Shown here: in pieces, positions 51,996 through 60,544 of the stretch
How positions within the stretch are numbered: position 1 is the first letter of the stretch
How the letters are laid out: each line of letters begins with the position of its first letter
Assembly: GCF_019550915.1 (NCBI RefSeq)
Contig: NZ_JAHWCI010000005.1
Coordinates: 496,001 to 560,000, forward strand
Source: Mumia sp. zg.B17
Lineage (GTDB): Bacteria; Actinomycetota; Actinomycetes; Propionibacteriales; Nocardioidaceae
DNA length: 64,000 nucleotides
Direction: 5' to 3'
Made by a program: the position numbers and the translations under genes
The notes under the pieces: model-generated
Database searches by the model: none
What the model was told of the DNA's origin: nothing
The model's input: the letters and a program-made list of their open reading frames with translations, nothing else

Positions 51996-52153
51996 CCACG
52001 TCGCTGTCCCGCCCCTGGCTCCAGGGTCGCCTGACGATCGACCGTCTGATCGGGCGGTTCGCCGAGGCCGACCTCTCCCCCGCGCACGCCGCACGCAGCA
52101 CGATCTCGGTGCGAACGATCAACAACGACTGGTTCGCACCCACCCCGACATGA
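51992..52153 (+). CDS. Uncharacterised 53-residue protein
   Basis: A very short gene whose ATG overlaps the upstream stop (ATGA), which argues for real translation. The 53 residues begin MTTSLSRPWLQGRLTIDRLI and end NDWFAPTPT; an amphipathic helix is possible at about 10-30, and there is no obvious signal peptide or membrane segment. I recognise no family. It lies between the 90-residue gene and whiB. Codon use shows the usual strong GC at third positions, which supports coding. Confidence 0.55.
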   Translation: MTTSLSRPWLQGRLTIDRLIGRFAEADLSPAHAARSTISVRTINNDWFAPTPT

Positions 52154-52223
52154 GACATCCGGTCACCGCGACCGCGCACGACTTGGCACCACATAAGACC
52201 AGCACGATTGAGGAGCAGTAGAC

Positions 52224-52520
52224 ATGAGCAGCAGTATCTCCCGCCTCCCGATGCCCCTGATGGACGAGTACGAGTGGCAGTTCCAGGGCGCATGCAACGG
52301 CGCCGACACGTCCATCTTCTTCAGCCCCGAGCACGAGCGTGGCAAGAAGCGCCACGACCGTGAGGCCAAGGCCAAGGCGTACTGCGCCGTCTGCCCGGTG
52401 GTCAACGAGTGCCTCAACCACGCACTGCGCGTCCGGGAGCCCTTCGGCGTGTGGGGCGGCCTCAACACCGGCGAGCGCAACGCCCTGGTCGAGACCGGCA
52501 CCGAGCGCCGCGCCAGCTGA
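52224..52520 (+). CDS. WhiB-family iron-sulfur regulator (WhiB3/WhiD-like)
   Basis: 98 residues. The four cluster cysteines are Cys24, Cys54, Cys57 and Cys63 (GACNGAD, YCAVCPV, ECLNHAL) and the G[V/I]WGG turn is at 75-79, followed by a basic C-terminal stretch. The WQF-GAC start and the FFSPEHERGKK-H-REAKAKAYC segment resemble WhiB3/WhiD more than WhiB1 or WhiB7, but exact class needs a tree. It should bind a [4Fe-4S] cluster and the primary sigma factor. The ATG has a gaggagc site. It is downstream of the B12-regulator/small-gene locus. Confidence 0.93.
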   Translation: MSSSISRLPMPLMDEYEWQFQGACNGADTSIFFSPEHERGKKRHDREAKAKAYCAVCPVVNECLNHALRVREPFGVWGGLNTGERNALVETGTERRAS

Positions 52521-52526
52521 TAACGT
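52521..52526 (+). promoter_or_regulatory. -10 element of leaderless small gene
   Basis: TAACGT overlaps the end of whiB and lies 7 nt before the ATG at 52534; no ribosome site is present. Confidence 0.45.
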
Positions 52527-52533
52527 CCGACAC

Positions 52534-52704
52534 ATGGGGGTCTTCCGCAGCAAGGGCGTTCAGGACGAGGTGAAGGCCTCGACCTCAGGACAACCGCGCG
52601 ATCCTGAGCACCGCGCCGTCACCGAGATCGTCACCACCCTGACGAGCGGTGTCACCTGGCGGATCGACCCGGTCCCCCCGCAGGACGGGACCGACTCCGA
52701 CTAA
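52534..52704 (+). CDS. Uncharacterised 56-residue protein
   Basis: A 56-residue, hydrophilic protein starting MGVFRSKGVQDEVKAST, with no signal peptide or membrane helix. The final DGTDSD is acidic. It starts 14 nt after the whiB stop, without a ribosome site but 7 nt after TAACGT. No family is recognised. It is followed at once by a good hairpin, so it ends the transcription unit. Confidence 0.5.
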   Translation: MGVFRSKGVQDEVKASTSGQPRDPEHRAVTEIVTTLTSGVTWRIDPVPPQDGTDSD

Positions 52705-52715
52705 GAGCAGCACCC

Positions 52716-52758
52716 CGTACGAAGGGTCTCCGTCCATCCGGGCGGAGACTTTCGTACG
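52716..52758 (+). terminator. Hairpin after whiB and small gene
   Basis: cgtacgaagggtctccg (52716-52732) pairs with cggagactttcgtacg (52743-52758) with one bulged base and a 10-nt loop. It lies 12 bp after the stop of the 56-residue gene. Confidence 0.7.
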
Positions 52759-52793
52759 TCCGGGGCCCCCGCCCCGCCCCGCCCCCTCTCCCG

Positions 52794-52850
52794 GATTTGG
52801 TGAGGAGATCGGGGTTTTCCGCCGAGGATTCCCGATTCCCTCACCGAATC
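52794..52850. promoter_or_regulatory. Long inverted repeat upstream of APC permease
   Basis: gatttggtgaggagatcggg (52794-52813) and cccgattccctcaccgaatc (52831-52850) are inverted copies with three mismatches and a 17-nt centre. It lies 75 bp before the permease start and may be an operator or a second terminator. Confidence 0.5.
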
Positions 52851-52924
52851 GGGCCCGTCGAGCGTGGTCGGCGGCACGACAGTGAGCGTGCCGAGGTGGC
52901 GGGCCATGGATACCGTCGACTGTG

Positions 52925-54565
52925 ATGGTTGCGCCGCACGCTCCCAGCCGCTCCGTCGGCCCACTCGGCCTGACCTTCGTCGTCGTCGGCGGCGTGGTCG
53001 GATCCGGCATCCTGTTCGCCCCGCTGTTCGCTGCCCAGCAGGCCGGACCCGCTTCCATCATCGCGTGGCCGATCGCGAGCCTGATGCTGATCACGGTGGT
53101 GCTCGTCTTCGCCGAGGTCTCTGCCATGCTGCCGGTCGTCGGGGGCCTCGGGCTCCTTCCCACCTTCAGTCACGGACAAGGCGTCGGCATCGCGATCGGT
53201 TGGGTCGCTTGGGTGGGGTACGTGACCGCGGCGCCGATCGAGACCCAGGCGATGCTCGAGTACGCCAGCAACGAGGCGGCCTTCGACTGGCTCTTCGTCG
53301 CTGAGACCTCCTCGGGCGGCGAGAGTCCGCTCAGCCTCCCGGGCATCGCGGCCGCAGCCGTCGTCCTGGTGGCCTTCACGGCCCTCAACGCGTACGGGGT
53401 GGCGCTCTTCACCCGGGTCAACACCGCGCTGACCTGGGTGAAGCTGCTCATCCCGGTGGCCGTCACCGTTGCTCTCCTCACTCAGTTCTCGTCCGCGCCG
53501 ATCCGCGAGACCGGCTTCGCTCCCGAGGGCGTGGCCGGAGTCCTCGGGGCCCTCACCACGGGTGGCGTCGTCTTTGCGTTCCTCGGCTTCCGACACGCGC
53601 TCGACCTCGCGGGCGAGGCACGGCGGCCGCAGCGGACCATCCCGGTAGCACTCGTAGGAGGCATCCTCATCTGCACCGCGCTCTTCACCGCCCTCCAGGT
53701 CGGCTTCGTCGGCGCGGTCGACCCAGGGGACCTCGATCGTGGCTGGGCCGGCCTCGATAGCGGTGGGGCGAACGGCCCGCTCGCCGCACTGCTCACCGGC
53801 CTCGGCATGGCCGTGCTCGCCAAGCTCGTCCTGGCCGACGCGGTGCTCGGGCCGTTCGGCGCAGGTCTGGTCTCCACGGCTTCCACCGGCCGGCTCGCAG
53901 TGGCGGTGGCACAGAACGGCCTCTTTCCACGGACCGTGTCGGTCTTCTCGCGTCACGGCGTCCCGCTGCGTGCGATGGTCCTCAACCTCGCGGCCGGGCT
54001 CCTGCTGCTGCTCGTCTTCCGTGACGGCTGGTCGGAGCTGCTCGCCTTCAACTCCGGCGCCATCGTGCTGTCGATGTCGCTCGGCCCGGTGACCGTCGTC
54101 GCGCTGCGTCGCCAGGTGCCTGACCGCGTACGGCCGTTCCGCCTCCGCGGGCTGCCCGTGCTCGCACGCGTCGCCTTCGTCGTGGTCAGCCTGATCGTCT
54201 ACTGGACCGGGTGGGACACGATGATCAAGGTGACGATCCCGATCGCGGTCGGCATCGCCGTGCTGGCGTGGCGCATGGTCCGGGACCCCGAGCTGAGGCG
54301 AGCCCTGGCGCTGCGCTCGCTCGTGTGGCTCGGTCCCTACTACGTCGGGCTGCTGACCCTGACCTTCGTCGGGAGGTTCGGCGGGGGCCGTGAGCTGCTG
54401 CCGTCCGGTGTCGACATGGTCGCCGTCGCCCTGTTCGCGCTGGCGTTCTTCGAGTGGGGCGTACGCTCGGCGCTGCCCGCCGCCGAGGCAGCCGCAGCGG
54501 TCGCCACCGTCCGCGAGGTCCGGACCGGAGACTCGGGGCGTGACGCGGCTGGTCTGCATGAATGA
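52925..54565 (+). CDS. APC-superfamily amino-acid permease
   Basis: 546 residues with about twelve to fourteen membrane helices. The first helix VVVGGVVGSGILFAPLFAAQQAG has the GxxxGxGI-like unwound motif of APC transporters, and helix 6 (GVVFAFLGFRHALDLAGEARRPQRTIP) carries the conserved Glu-Ala region. The cargo is probably an amino acid or amine; the specific substrate cannot be read. GTG 52922 and ATG 52925 are both possible starts; TACCGT lies 8 nt before the ATG. It is convergent with the tmRNA gene. Confidence 0.9.
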   Translation: MVAPHAPSRSVGPLGLTFVVVGGVVGSGILFAPLFAAQQAGPASIIAWPIASLMLITVVLVFAEVSAMLPVVGGLGLLPTFSHGQGVGIAIGWVAWVGYVTAAPIETQAMLEYASNEAAFDWLFVAETSSGGESPLSLPGIAAAAVVLVAFTALNAYGVALFTRVNTALTWVKLLIPVAVTVALLTQFSSAPIRETGFAPEGVAGVLGALTTGGVVFAFLGFRHALDLAGEARRPQRTIPVALVGGILICTALFTALQVGFVGAVDPGDLDRGWAGLDSGGANGPLAALLTGLGMAVLAKLVLADAVLGPFGAGLVSTASTGRLAVAVAQNGLFPRTVSVFSRHGVPLRAMVLNLAAGLLLLLVFRDGWSELLAFNSGAIVLSMSLGPVTVVALRRQVPDRVRPFRLRGLPVLARVAFVVVSLIVYWTGWDTMIKVTIPIAVGIAVLAWRMVRDPELRRALALRSLVWLGPYYVGLLTLTFVGRFGGGRELLPSGVDMVAVALFALAFFEWGVRSALPAAEAAAAVATVREVRTGDSGRDAAGLHE

Positions 54566-54634
54566 CGCATGCGGGTCGGAGGGATCCGCGCGGAGACATG
54601 ACGCCGCGCTGCAGACAGCCTGAGAGAAAACACA

Positions 54635-54667
54635 GAGGCGCTCCCGGCCGGTGGCCGGGAGCGCCTC
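54635..54667 (-). terminator. Terminator of tmRNA
   Basis: gaggcgctcccggcc pairs with ggccgggagcgcctc over 15 bp with a 3-nt loop. On the minus strand, the direction of ssrA, it is followed by the T-rich tgtgttttctctc, a classical rho-independent terminator 20 nt after the tmRNA 3' end. It could also stop the permease transcript. Confidence 0.9.
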
Positions 54668-54686
54668 GTGGTGCGGGGACTGCATG

Positions 54687-55058
54687 TGGTGGAGCTGGCG
54701 GGAATCGAACCCGCGTCCTTCAGCGCAGAACCAGGACTTCTCCGAGCGCAGACTGCTATGTCGTTTTCTCAGCCCCGACGCTCGAGCAGACGCGTCGTCG
54801 ACAGGCTCAGTCGCTGTTGATGTCCCCTGTCAGTCCCGCGACCGGACTAACAGAGCAAGCCTCCTAGCTGAGGCCGGTGACTGGGACGGAGGCGTTCCCA
54901 GGCCGACCCTTCACCTAGCTCGCCTCAGGCGGCGAGGGCGAAGTCAGTGCGCTTAGAATTGGCACTTATTGGTTTCCAAGGAACGTTTACGAGATGACCC
55001 TGGATTCTCGGCTCGCTTCTCCTGCTACGTACGACCAAAGTCGAAACCGATCAGCCCC
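54687..55058 (-). ncRNA. ssrA: Transfer-messenger RNA (tmRNA)
   Basis: 372 nt on the minus strand. The tRNA-like ends pair (5' ggggctg with 3' cagctcc) and the 3' CCA is encoded; the T arm has ggttcgattcc. The reading frame (54963-54925) gives the tag ANSKRTDFALAA and a TGA stop. The tag ends in the ALAA degron recognised by proteases. The smpB gene is 1 kb away, so both parts of the trans-translation system are in one locus. A hairpin with a T-tract follows the 3' end. Confidence 0.97.
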
Positions 55059-55167
55059 GCTGTGATGTTGTCAACTGTGACGCCACGCGACCGGCTCTGA
55101 ACCGCTCGCGCACGACCACGATACCTGGTCCAACCTTGCAGCGACGACCGGCATTCCACAGGTCACC

Positions 55168-56073
55168 TCAGGCGTCGAACAGCCGCAGGCCGTTGTGCCA
55201 CAGGACGTCGCGCAGCCACGCGTCCCCCAGGTCGAGTCGTGCGAGCGCCTCCACCTGGTGCGCATAGGCGTACGGGATGTTCGGGAAGTCGGTCCCGAGC
55301 AACACCTTGGGCTGGAGATCGCGCAACCGAGGCAGCAGGTCACGCGGGTACGGAGCGGTCTCCTCGGTGAAGTCGGTGAACACCATCGTCGTGTCGAGAC
55401 GGACGTTGACGTAGCGCTCGGCCAGCCCGAGGAAGTCCTCGTACTCGGGGATCCCCATGTGGGCGACGATCATCGGCAGGGTGGGGTACGCGGCGAGGAC
55501 CCGGCCGATCAGCTCAGGCCCGGTGTAGGTCCCAGGCGCCGGCCCGGATCCCGCGTGCACGACGACCGGCACCTGAGCATCGGCGATCGCGCCCCAGACC
55601 GGGTCGAGGTACGGGTCGGTCGGGTCGAAGTCGCCGACCTGCAGGTGGGTCTTGAAGATCTCGACGCCGTCGGTGATCGAGCGTCGGACGTACGACCCGG
55701 CCTCAGGCTCGGGATAGAACGTCGCGGACCGCAGCGCGTTGCCGAAGCTGTCGGCGAAGCCCGCGGCCCAGTCGTTCAGGAACTCGGAGATCCCGGGCTT
55801 GTGCGCGTACGGGAGAGCCGAGTAGCGGAGGACGCCCATCCGGCCGAGCTGCTCGACGCGCTCGTCGACGGGCTGGCGGTAGCGGATCGGCCACGGCCGG
55901 CCGGTCAGCGGTCCGACGGAGTCGAAGTAGGACCAGACCTTGTCCATCACCCGCGGCGGGAGGAAGTGCACGTGCACGTCGAAGAACCCCGGGATCCCCA
56001 GTGCGTCCGCCAGAGCAGGCAGGTCCTCGTCCCGCAGGTCTTCGCCGGCAGAGGCGATCCCCGCCAAGGTCAT
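55168..56073 (-). CDS. Amidohydrolase family metal-dependent hydrolase
   Basis: 301 residues. A metal-dependent TIM-barrel hydrolase with [11 protein letters not shown] near residue 31 (HxH), the central [10 protein letters not shown] and VAHMGIPEY His motifs, and the late [11 protein letters not shown] Asp. This is the layout of Amidohydrolase_2 (aminocarboxymuconate-semialdehyde decarboxylase-like) enzymes. The substrate is unknown. The ATG overlaps the smpB stop (ATGA), so it is co-translated with SmpB, but no functional link is evident. Confidence 0.88.
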   Translation of the reverse strand: MTLAGIASAGEDLRDEDLPALADALGIPGFFDVHVHFLPPRVMDKVWSYFDSVGPLTGRPWPIRYRQPVDERVEQLGRMGVLRYSALPYAHKPGISEFLNDWAAGFADSFGNALRSATFYPEPEAGSYVRRSITDGVEIFKTHLQVGDFDPTDPYLDPVWGAIADAQVPVVVHAGSGPAPGTYTGPELIGRVLAAYPTLPMIVAHMGIPEYEDFLGLAERYVNVRLDTTMVFTDFTEETAPYPRDLLPRLRDLQPKVLLGTDFPNIPYAYAHQVEALARLDLGDAWLRDVLWHNGLRLFDA

Positions 56074-56549
56074 CCCGGCATGCCCTTCACCCGGCGCCCC
56101 ACCTCGGCCTGCACCTCGCGCGTGGCCTGGCGCTCGGCGATCGCCTGGCGCTTGTCCCACGCCTTCTTGCCCCGTGCCACCGCGATCTCGACCTTGGCCC
56201 GCCCGGAGGAGAAGTAGAGCGAGAGGGGCACGAGCGTCACGCCCGGCGTCGACACGGCCTTCTCGATCTTCTCGATCTCACGGCGGTGCAGCAACAGCTT
56301 GCGCTTGCGGCGAGCGGTGTGGTTGGTCCAGGTGCCCTGGGCGTACTCGGGGATGTGCACCCCGTGGAGCCACACCTCGCCGCCCTCGATGTCCGCCCAG
56401 CCGTCGGTGAGGTTGGCCCGCCCCTCACGCAAGGACTTGACCTCGGTCCCGGACAAGACCATGCCCGCCTCGTACGTGGCGTCGAGGTGGTAGTCGTGCC
56501 GCGCCTTGCGGTTCTGCGCGATCAGCTTGATGCCGGTGTCCTTGGCCAT
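56070..56549 (-). CDS. smpB: SsrA-binding protein SmpB
   Basis: 159 residues. SmpB carries tmRNA to stalled ribosomes and occupies the decoding centre. The N-terminal [20 protein letters not shown] and the [16 protein letters not shown] core are typical, and the C-terminal [10 protein letters not shown] tail is the basic region that enters the mRNA channel. ATG 56549 is chosen (gggag a few nt upstream); longer frames have no homology. It is followed by ssrA on the same strand about 1 kb downstream, with the amidohydrolase gene in between. Confidence 0.96.
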   Translation of the reverse strand: MAKDTGIKLIAQNRKARHDYHLDATYEAGMVLSGTEVKSLREGRANLTDGWADIEGGEVWLHGVHIPEYAQGTWTNHTARRKRKLLLHRREIEKIEKAVSTPGVTLVPLSLYFSSGRAKVEIAVARGKKAWDKRQAIAERQATREVQAEVGRRVKGMPG

Positions 56550-56625
56550 CTGACCATTCTCCCAGCGTCGTCGACCAGTTTCACGGGAGGGAGGTGATCG
56601 ATCCGCGTACCGGCCCGTGACGGCG

Positions 56626-56631
56626 TACCTT
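56626..56631 (+). promoter_or_regulatory. -10 element of leaderless DHA2 exporter gene
   Basis: TACCTT followed by 6 nt and GTG 56638. It selects this GTG over one 21 bp upstream that lies before the hexamer. Confidence 0.5.
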
Positions 56632-56637
56632 CGGACG

Positions 56638-58050
56638 GTGACGGACGCACCTCGGGACACACGCTGGGGCGCACTCGTGGTGTGCCTGACCGCCGGATTC
56701 ATGACGTTGCTCGATGTCAGCATCGTCAACGTCGCGCTGCCGTCGATCCGCAGCGGGCTCGAGGCGTCGGACTCACAGATCCAGCTGATCGTCGCCGGCT
56801 ACTCGCTCGCGTTCGGCATCGTGCTCGTCCCGGCGGGGCGGTTGGGTGACGCACTGAGCCGGAAGGTGGTCTTCTGCATCGGCCTGGTCGTCTTCACCAC
56901 GTCGAGCGCGCTGGCGGGCGCGGCGTCCGATCCCGCGTGGTTGGCGGCGGCCCGGATCCTCCAGGGGGTCGGGGGCGGTCTGATCAACCCGCAGGTCTCG
57001 GGGTTCATCCAGACCATGTTCCGCGGCGACGAACGAGCCCGCGCGTTCGGACTGTTCGGTGCGACGGTCGGCATCTCGACCGCGGTCGGCCCTCTTCTCG
57101 GCGGCGCGCTCGTCACCCTCGGCGGCGCCGAGCACGGGTGGCGGTACGTGTTCTTCGTCAACGTCCCGGTCGGCATCGTGGCGTTGGTCCTCGCCCTGCG
57201 CTGGCTCCCCCGGTCCGAGCCCGGGCCACGGGAGTCGCTCGACCCGGTCGGTGTCCTCCTCTTCGGCGGAGCCACCTTCCTCGTGCTGCTGCCTTTGGTG
57301 GACGGGGCGCGGGGCGAGGCGCTCTCCTCGCGCCCGTGGTGGATCGTCGGCGTCGCCCTCGCGCTGCTCGTCGCGTTTGCCGCGTGGGAGCGCTGGTGGG
57401 CCCGCTCCGGCCGGGCGACGCTGGTCGACCTCTCGCTCGTACGGATCCGTTCGTACATGCTCGGTCTCGGGCTCGGCACCCTCTACTTCGCCGGCTTCAC
57501 CTCGATCTTCCTGGTCCTCACCCTGTATCTGCAGAACGGCCTCGGCTACACCGCCTTCGAGGCCGGTCTCACCCAGATGCCGTTCGCGCTGGGCGCGGCG
57601 GTGGCGGCGTGGCTGGGTGGTCGGCTCGTCAACCAGTACGGTCGAGCGCTCGTGGTGAGCGGCCTCGTCCTCGTCATCGTCGGGCTGGTCGGCGTCGACC
57701 TGCTCGTCCCCCACCTCGACGACCGCGTCGGCCTGTGGCTGGCCCTGCCGCTGGTCGTCGCCGGCTTCGGTGGTGGGCTGGTGATCTCCCCCAACGTCAC
57801 GATCACGTTGTCGGAGGTCGACGTCCGTCACGCCGGTGCCGGGGGTGGCATGCTCCAGACGGCGCAGCGCGTCGGCAGCGCGATCGGGGTCGCGCTGGTG
57901 CTCGCGCAGTTCTTCAGCCAGCTCGAGAGCACCGACGGCGACTACGTGGCGTCGATGACCCTCGCCCTGCGGACCACGGTGGCCTTCGTCGTCGGCGCGC
58001 TGGTCCTCGGGCTCGTCGATCTGCTCACCGACCGTCGCCGGCGGCGCTGA
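56638..58050 (+). CDS. MFS exporter, DHA2/EmrB-QacA subfamily
   Basis: 470 residues with about fourteen hydrophobic helices. The first helix carries [14 protein letters not shown] (motif D1 of DHA2 exporters), the loop 2-3 motif is [10 protein letters not shown], and helix 5 has the motif-C-like GPLLGGALV. These point to proton-driven drug export. GTG 56638 is chosen because TACCTT lies 6 nt upstream and because the protein then starts 8 residues before the first helix. It is divergent from smpB; no adjacent regulator is seen. Confidence 0.9.
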   Translation: MTDAPRDTRWGALVVCLTAGFMTLLDVSIVNVALPSIRSGLEASDSQIQLIVAGYSLAFGIVLVPAGRLGDALSRKVVFCIGLVVFTTSSALAGAASDPAWLAAARILQGVGGGLINPQVSGFIQTMFRGDERARAFGLFGATVGISTAVGPLLGGALVTLGGAEHGWRYVFFVNVPVGIVALVLALRWLPRSEPGPRESLDPVGVLLFGGATFLVLLPLVDGARGEALSSRPWWIVGVALALLVAFAAWERWWARSGRATLVDLSLVRIRSYMLGLGLGTLYFAGFTSIFLVLTLYLQNGLGYTAFEAGLTQMPFALGAAVAAWLGGRLVNQYGRALVVSGLVLVIVGLVGVDLLVPHLDDRVGLWLALPLVVAGFGGGLVISPNVTITLSEVDVRHAGAGGGMLQTAQRVGSAIGVALVLAQFFSQLESTDGDYVASMTLALRTTVAFVVGALVLGLVDLLTDRRRRR

Positions 58051-58069
58051 TCGAGAACCGCCCCCGCCG

Positions 58070-59497
58070 TCAGAGCCACTTCATGGGATTGGTGGTGTCA
58101 CCGTCCAGCAGCACCATGAAGTGCAGGTGGCACCCGGTCGAGTAGCCCGTCGACCCGACATAGCCGATGACCTCTCCACGCTGGACGCGCTCGCCGGGCC
58201 GCGCCGAGAACCGCGACAGGTGGTTGTACGTCGTGGCGACGCTGTAGCCGCGGTTCTGACCGTGGGCGATGATGACGCGGTTGCCGTAGCCGGCGTTGAA
58301 GTAGCGGTCCACGACCCGCCCCCCGGCCGCCGCTCTCACAGGCGTCCCGCAGGCAGCGCCGAAGTCGGTCCCGTCGTGCAGCTTCCAGTAGTGCAGGACC
58401 GGGTGGAAGCGCATGCCGTACGAGGACGTGATGGGGGCGCTCACGGGGTACGAGAGGGGGTTGCCCGAGGACGAGCCGCCACCACCGCCGCCGCCCACGC
58501 CCCCGCCACCGCCGCCACCGGAGTTGCCGGAGTCGCCGGACGCCGAGCCGCCGCCATTCCCACCACCGCCGGAGCCGTCGCGCTTCTTCTGTGCCTCCTT
58601 GCGCTGCCGCGCCCGCTCGCGCGCCTCCGCTCGGGCCAGTGCGGCGCGCTCCGCGGCTGCGATCGCCTTCAGCCTCCCGGAGATCGAGGAGCGCTCGGAC
58701 TCCAGGGCGGCGAGCTGGGCGGCGTCAGAGGATCGGGCCTGCTGCGCGGTGGTCTGGGCGACCGCGTTGGCCTGGACGAGCTGGGCGACCTCGGCCTCCT
58801 GCTCGCGCGCATCCTTCTCGAGCCGCTGCTGCGTCGCGAGGTTCTCGGCTGCCTCCTCGCGCTTGACCTTGACCTCGTCGCGAAGCTTCTGGACCTTCTC
58901 GCGGTGCAGGTCGAGGACGATGCTGGTCGCCTCGAGCGTGTCAACCTTGGCGAGGCGGGCGTCAGTGACGGCCTGGTCGAGGCTGACCTGCTTGCCGTAC
59001 GCCGCCGGATCGACGCCGTTGACCAGGGCAGAGAACGCCCGCAGGCTGGGCGACCCGCCCTGCAGGGACTCGACGGTCATCCGCTCGACCACACGGGAGG
59101 CCCGGCGCTGGCTCCGGCGTCCCCTCTTCGCGTCCTTCTTGGCGACGACCAGCTCGGCCTGCGCCTTGAGGAGCGCTGCCTGCATCGCGGCATCACGTGC
59201 CTGGGCCGCCGCGAGCTGGACCCGCGTGGTCGCCAGGGACGTCTGCGCCGACGACAGGCTCACCTGAGAGCTCTGCAGCGTCCGGGTCGCGGCGGCGAGC
59301 TGGGCGCTCGACTGGTCGAGTTCGGCCTGGGCTCCCGAGATCTCCGACTGGACCTGGTTGCGGCGGTTCTTGAGGTCGTCCTTGTCGTCACCCAGCGTCG
59401 GGCTCGCAGCCGCTCCGGTCAGCGCGATCAGCAGGCAGAGCACGAGGGCGGTGCGGACGCGCGTGCCGGCACGCCGGGGAATGACGAGTCGCACCAC
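58070..59497 (-). CDS. Secreted coiled-coil M23 endopeptidase
   Basis: 475 residues: a signal peptide (about 1-31), a long coiled-coil (about 38-300) with heptad-like NRRNQVQSEISGAQ and KVQKLRDEVKVKREEAAENLA stretches, a Gly/Ser-rich linker, and a C-terminal LytM (M23) domain with the first His/Asp in LHDGTDFGAACG and HLH at 457-459 in GCHLHF. It should cut peptidoglycan cross-links. It lies just downstream of ftsX and ftsE, recalling EnvC and other FtsEX-activated hydrolases with a coiled coil. The GTG start has two possible codons a few bases apart. Confidence 0.9.
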   Translation of the reverse strand: MVRLVIPRRAGTRVRTALVLCLLIALTGAAASPTLGDDKDDLKNRRNQVQSEISGAQAELDQSSAQLAAATRTLQSSQVSLSSAQTSLATTRVQLAAAQARDAAMQAALLKAQAELVVAKKDAKRGRRSQRRASRVVERMTVESLQGGSPSLRAFSALVNGVDPAAYGKQVSLDQAVTDARLAKVDTLEATSIVLDLHREKVQKLRDEVKVKREEAAENLATQQRLEKDAREQEAEVAQLVQANAVAQTTAQQARSSDAAQLAALESERSSISGRLKAIAAAERAALARAEARERARQRKEAQKKRDGSGGGGNGGGSASGDSGNSGGGGGGGVGGGGGGGSSSGNPLSYPVSAPITSSYGMRFHPVLHYWKLHDGTDFGAACGTPVRAAAGGRVVDRYFNAGYGNRVIIAHGQNRGYSVATTYNHLSRFSARPGERVQRGEVIGYVGSTGYSTGCHLHFMVLLDGDTTNPMKWL

Positions 59498-59590
59498 GGG
59501 CCTGCCTCTGGTCGGGGAAGTTCCGTGGGTGACGCTAGCCCGTCATTCGGGACCTTCCGCGCATTTCGACGCGCCCGGGCGTGCCGCAAC

Positions 59591-59608
59591 CGTTGGTCGA
59601 GACCAACG
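59591..59608 (-). terminator. Hairpin after ftsX
   Basis: cgttggtc-ga-gaccaacg, a perfect 8-bp palindrome 7 bp beyond the ftsX stop and before the M23 gene. It could stop or reduce transcription from ftsE-ftsX. There is no U-tract. Confidence 0.45.
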
Positions 59609-59614
59609 ACTCGG

Positions 59615-60535
59615 TTAGACCTTCAGGTAGCGGCGCGTCATCACGACCGTCGGCACCAGGGCCAGCAGCAGCGCCAGCACGGTCGTGTATCCCATGACCG
59701 TGAGCGCCTCCTCCCAGCGCACCCAGGTGGTGAGACCGGCGAGCCGGTCACGGAGGAACCCGTACACGACGAAGTGCATGAACGCCGCCAGGCCGGCGCA
59801 CGCCAGCACGGCCGAGATCACCGCGGCGACCAGCGACTCCAGGAGGAAGGGCAGCTGGATGTGCCAGGACGACGCACCGACGAGGCGCATGATGCCGATC
59901 TCGCGACGACGGGCGTACGCGGTCATCCGGATCGTGTTGGAGACCTGGAGGACGGCGGCGACGATCAGGAGCAAGGACGTCCCGAGCGCGGCCCACCGGA
60001 GCTTGGAGAGCACCTCGAAGAGCGGGGCGAGGAGGTCGCGCATGCTGACCACCGAGTTGACGCCGTCCATGCCGCTGATCTGGCTCTGGACCCCTTCGAA
60101 CTGGTTGGGGTTGCGCAGCGTCACCATGTAGGACGTGCCGAACGACTCCGGGCCTAGCGCCTCGAGCTGCTTGCGGTCCTCCTCGTTCTGGCCGAGCCAC
60201 TCCTGCGCCTGCTCGTAGTTGCGCTCGGGGCTCCAGCGCTCGACGGAGCGCACCTCGGGGTTGCCGTCGAGCGCAGCCGCGACCGCCTGCTCCTGCTCCT
60301 CGGTCGCCCGCCCGCCGACGCACGTCTCCGCGGAGGAGTTCTGCGTGCAGAGGTTGACCTGGATCTGGAGCCGGTCGCCGAAGTACTTCTCCGTACGGTC
60401 GGCCTGCGCCTGCAGGAGAAGCCCCAGAGAGGCGAGGACCAGCGACACGCTCATCGTGACGACCAACGAGACCGTCATCGAGAAGTTGCGCCGCAGCCCT
60501 GTCGTGAGCTCGGAGAAGATGCTTCCCAGTGCCAT
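59615..60535 (-). CDS. ftsX: Cell-division ABC transporter permease FtsX
   Basis: 306 residues. Four membrane helices at about 20-42, 180-200, 225-250 and 270-295 and a large extracytoplasmic loop between the first two (about 45-175), which contains two Cys in QVNLCTQNSSAETCVGG. FtsX with the FtsE ATPase activates peptidoglycan hydrolases during division. It starts 9 nt after the ftsE stop with ATG and is followed by the M23 gene. This order ftsE-ftsX is conserved across bacteria. Confidence 0.94.
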   Translation of the reverse strand: MALGSIFSELTTGLRRNFSMTVSLVVTMSVSLVLASLGLLLQAQADRTEKYFGDRLQIQVNLCTQNSSAETCVGGRATEEQEQAVAAALDGNPEVRSVERWSPERNYEQAQEWLGQNEEDRKQLEALGPESFGTSYMVTLRNPNQFEGVQSQISGMDGVNSVVSMRDLLAPLFEVLSKLRWAALGTSLLLIVAAVLQVSNTIRMTAYARRREIGIMRLVGASSWHIQLPFLLESLVAAVISAVLACAGLAAFMHFVVYGFLRDRLAGLTTWVRWEEALTVMGYTTVLALLLALVPTVVMTRRYLKV

Positions 60536-60544
60536 CGGTCCTCG

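Noticed and set aside
54562-54956. Open frames of about 100 residues on the + strand over the tmRNA
   Set aside because: They are antisense to ssrA and arise from its structured sequence; no ribosome site or homology.
58440-58580. Gly-rich repeat in the M23 gene as a mobile or regulatory repeat
   Set aside because: It is a flexible protein linker between coiled coil and catalytic domain, encoded by irregular ggn codons.
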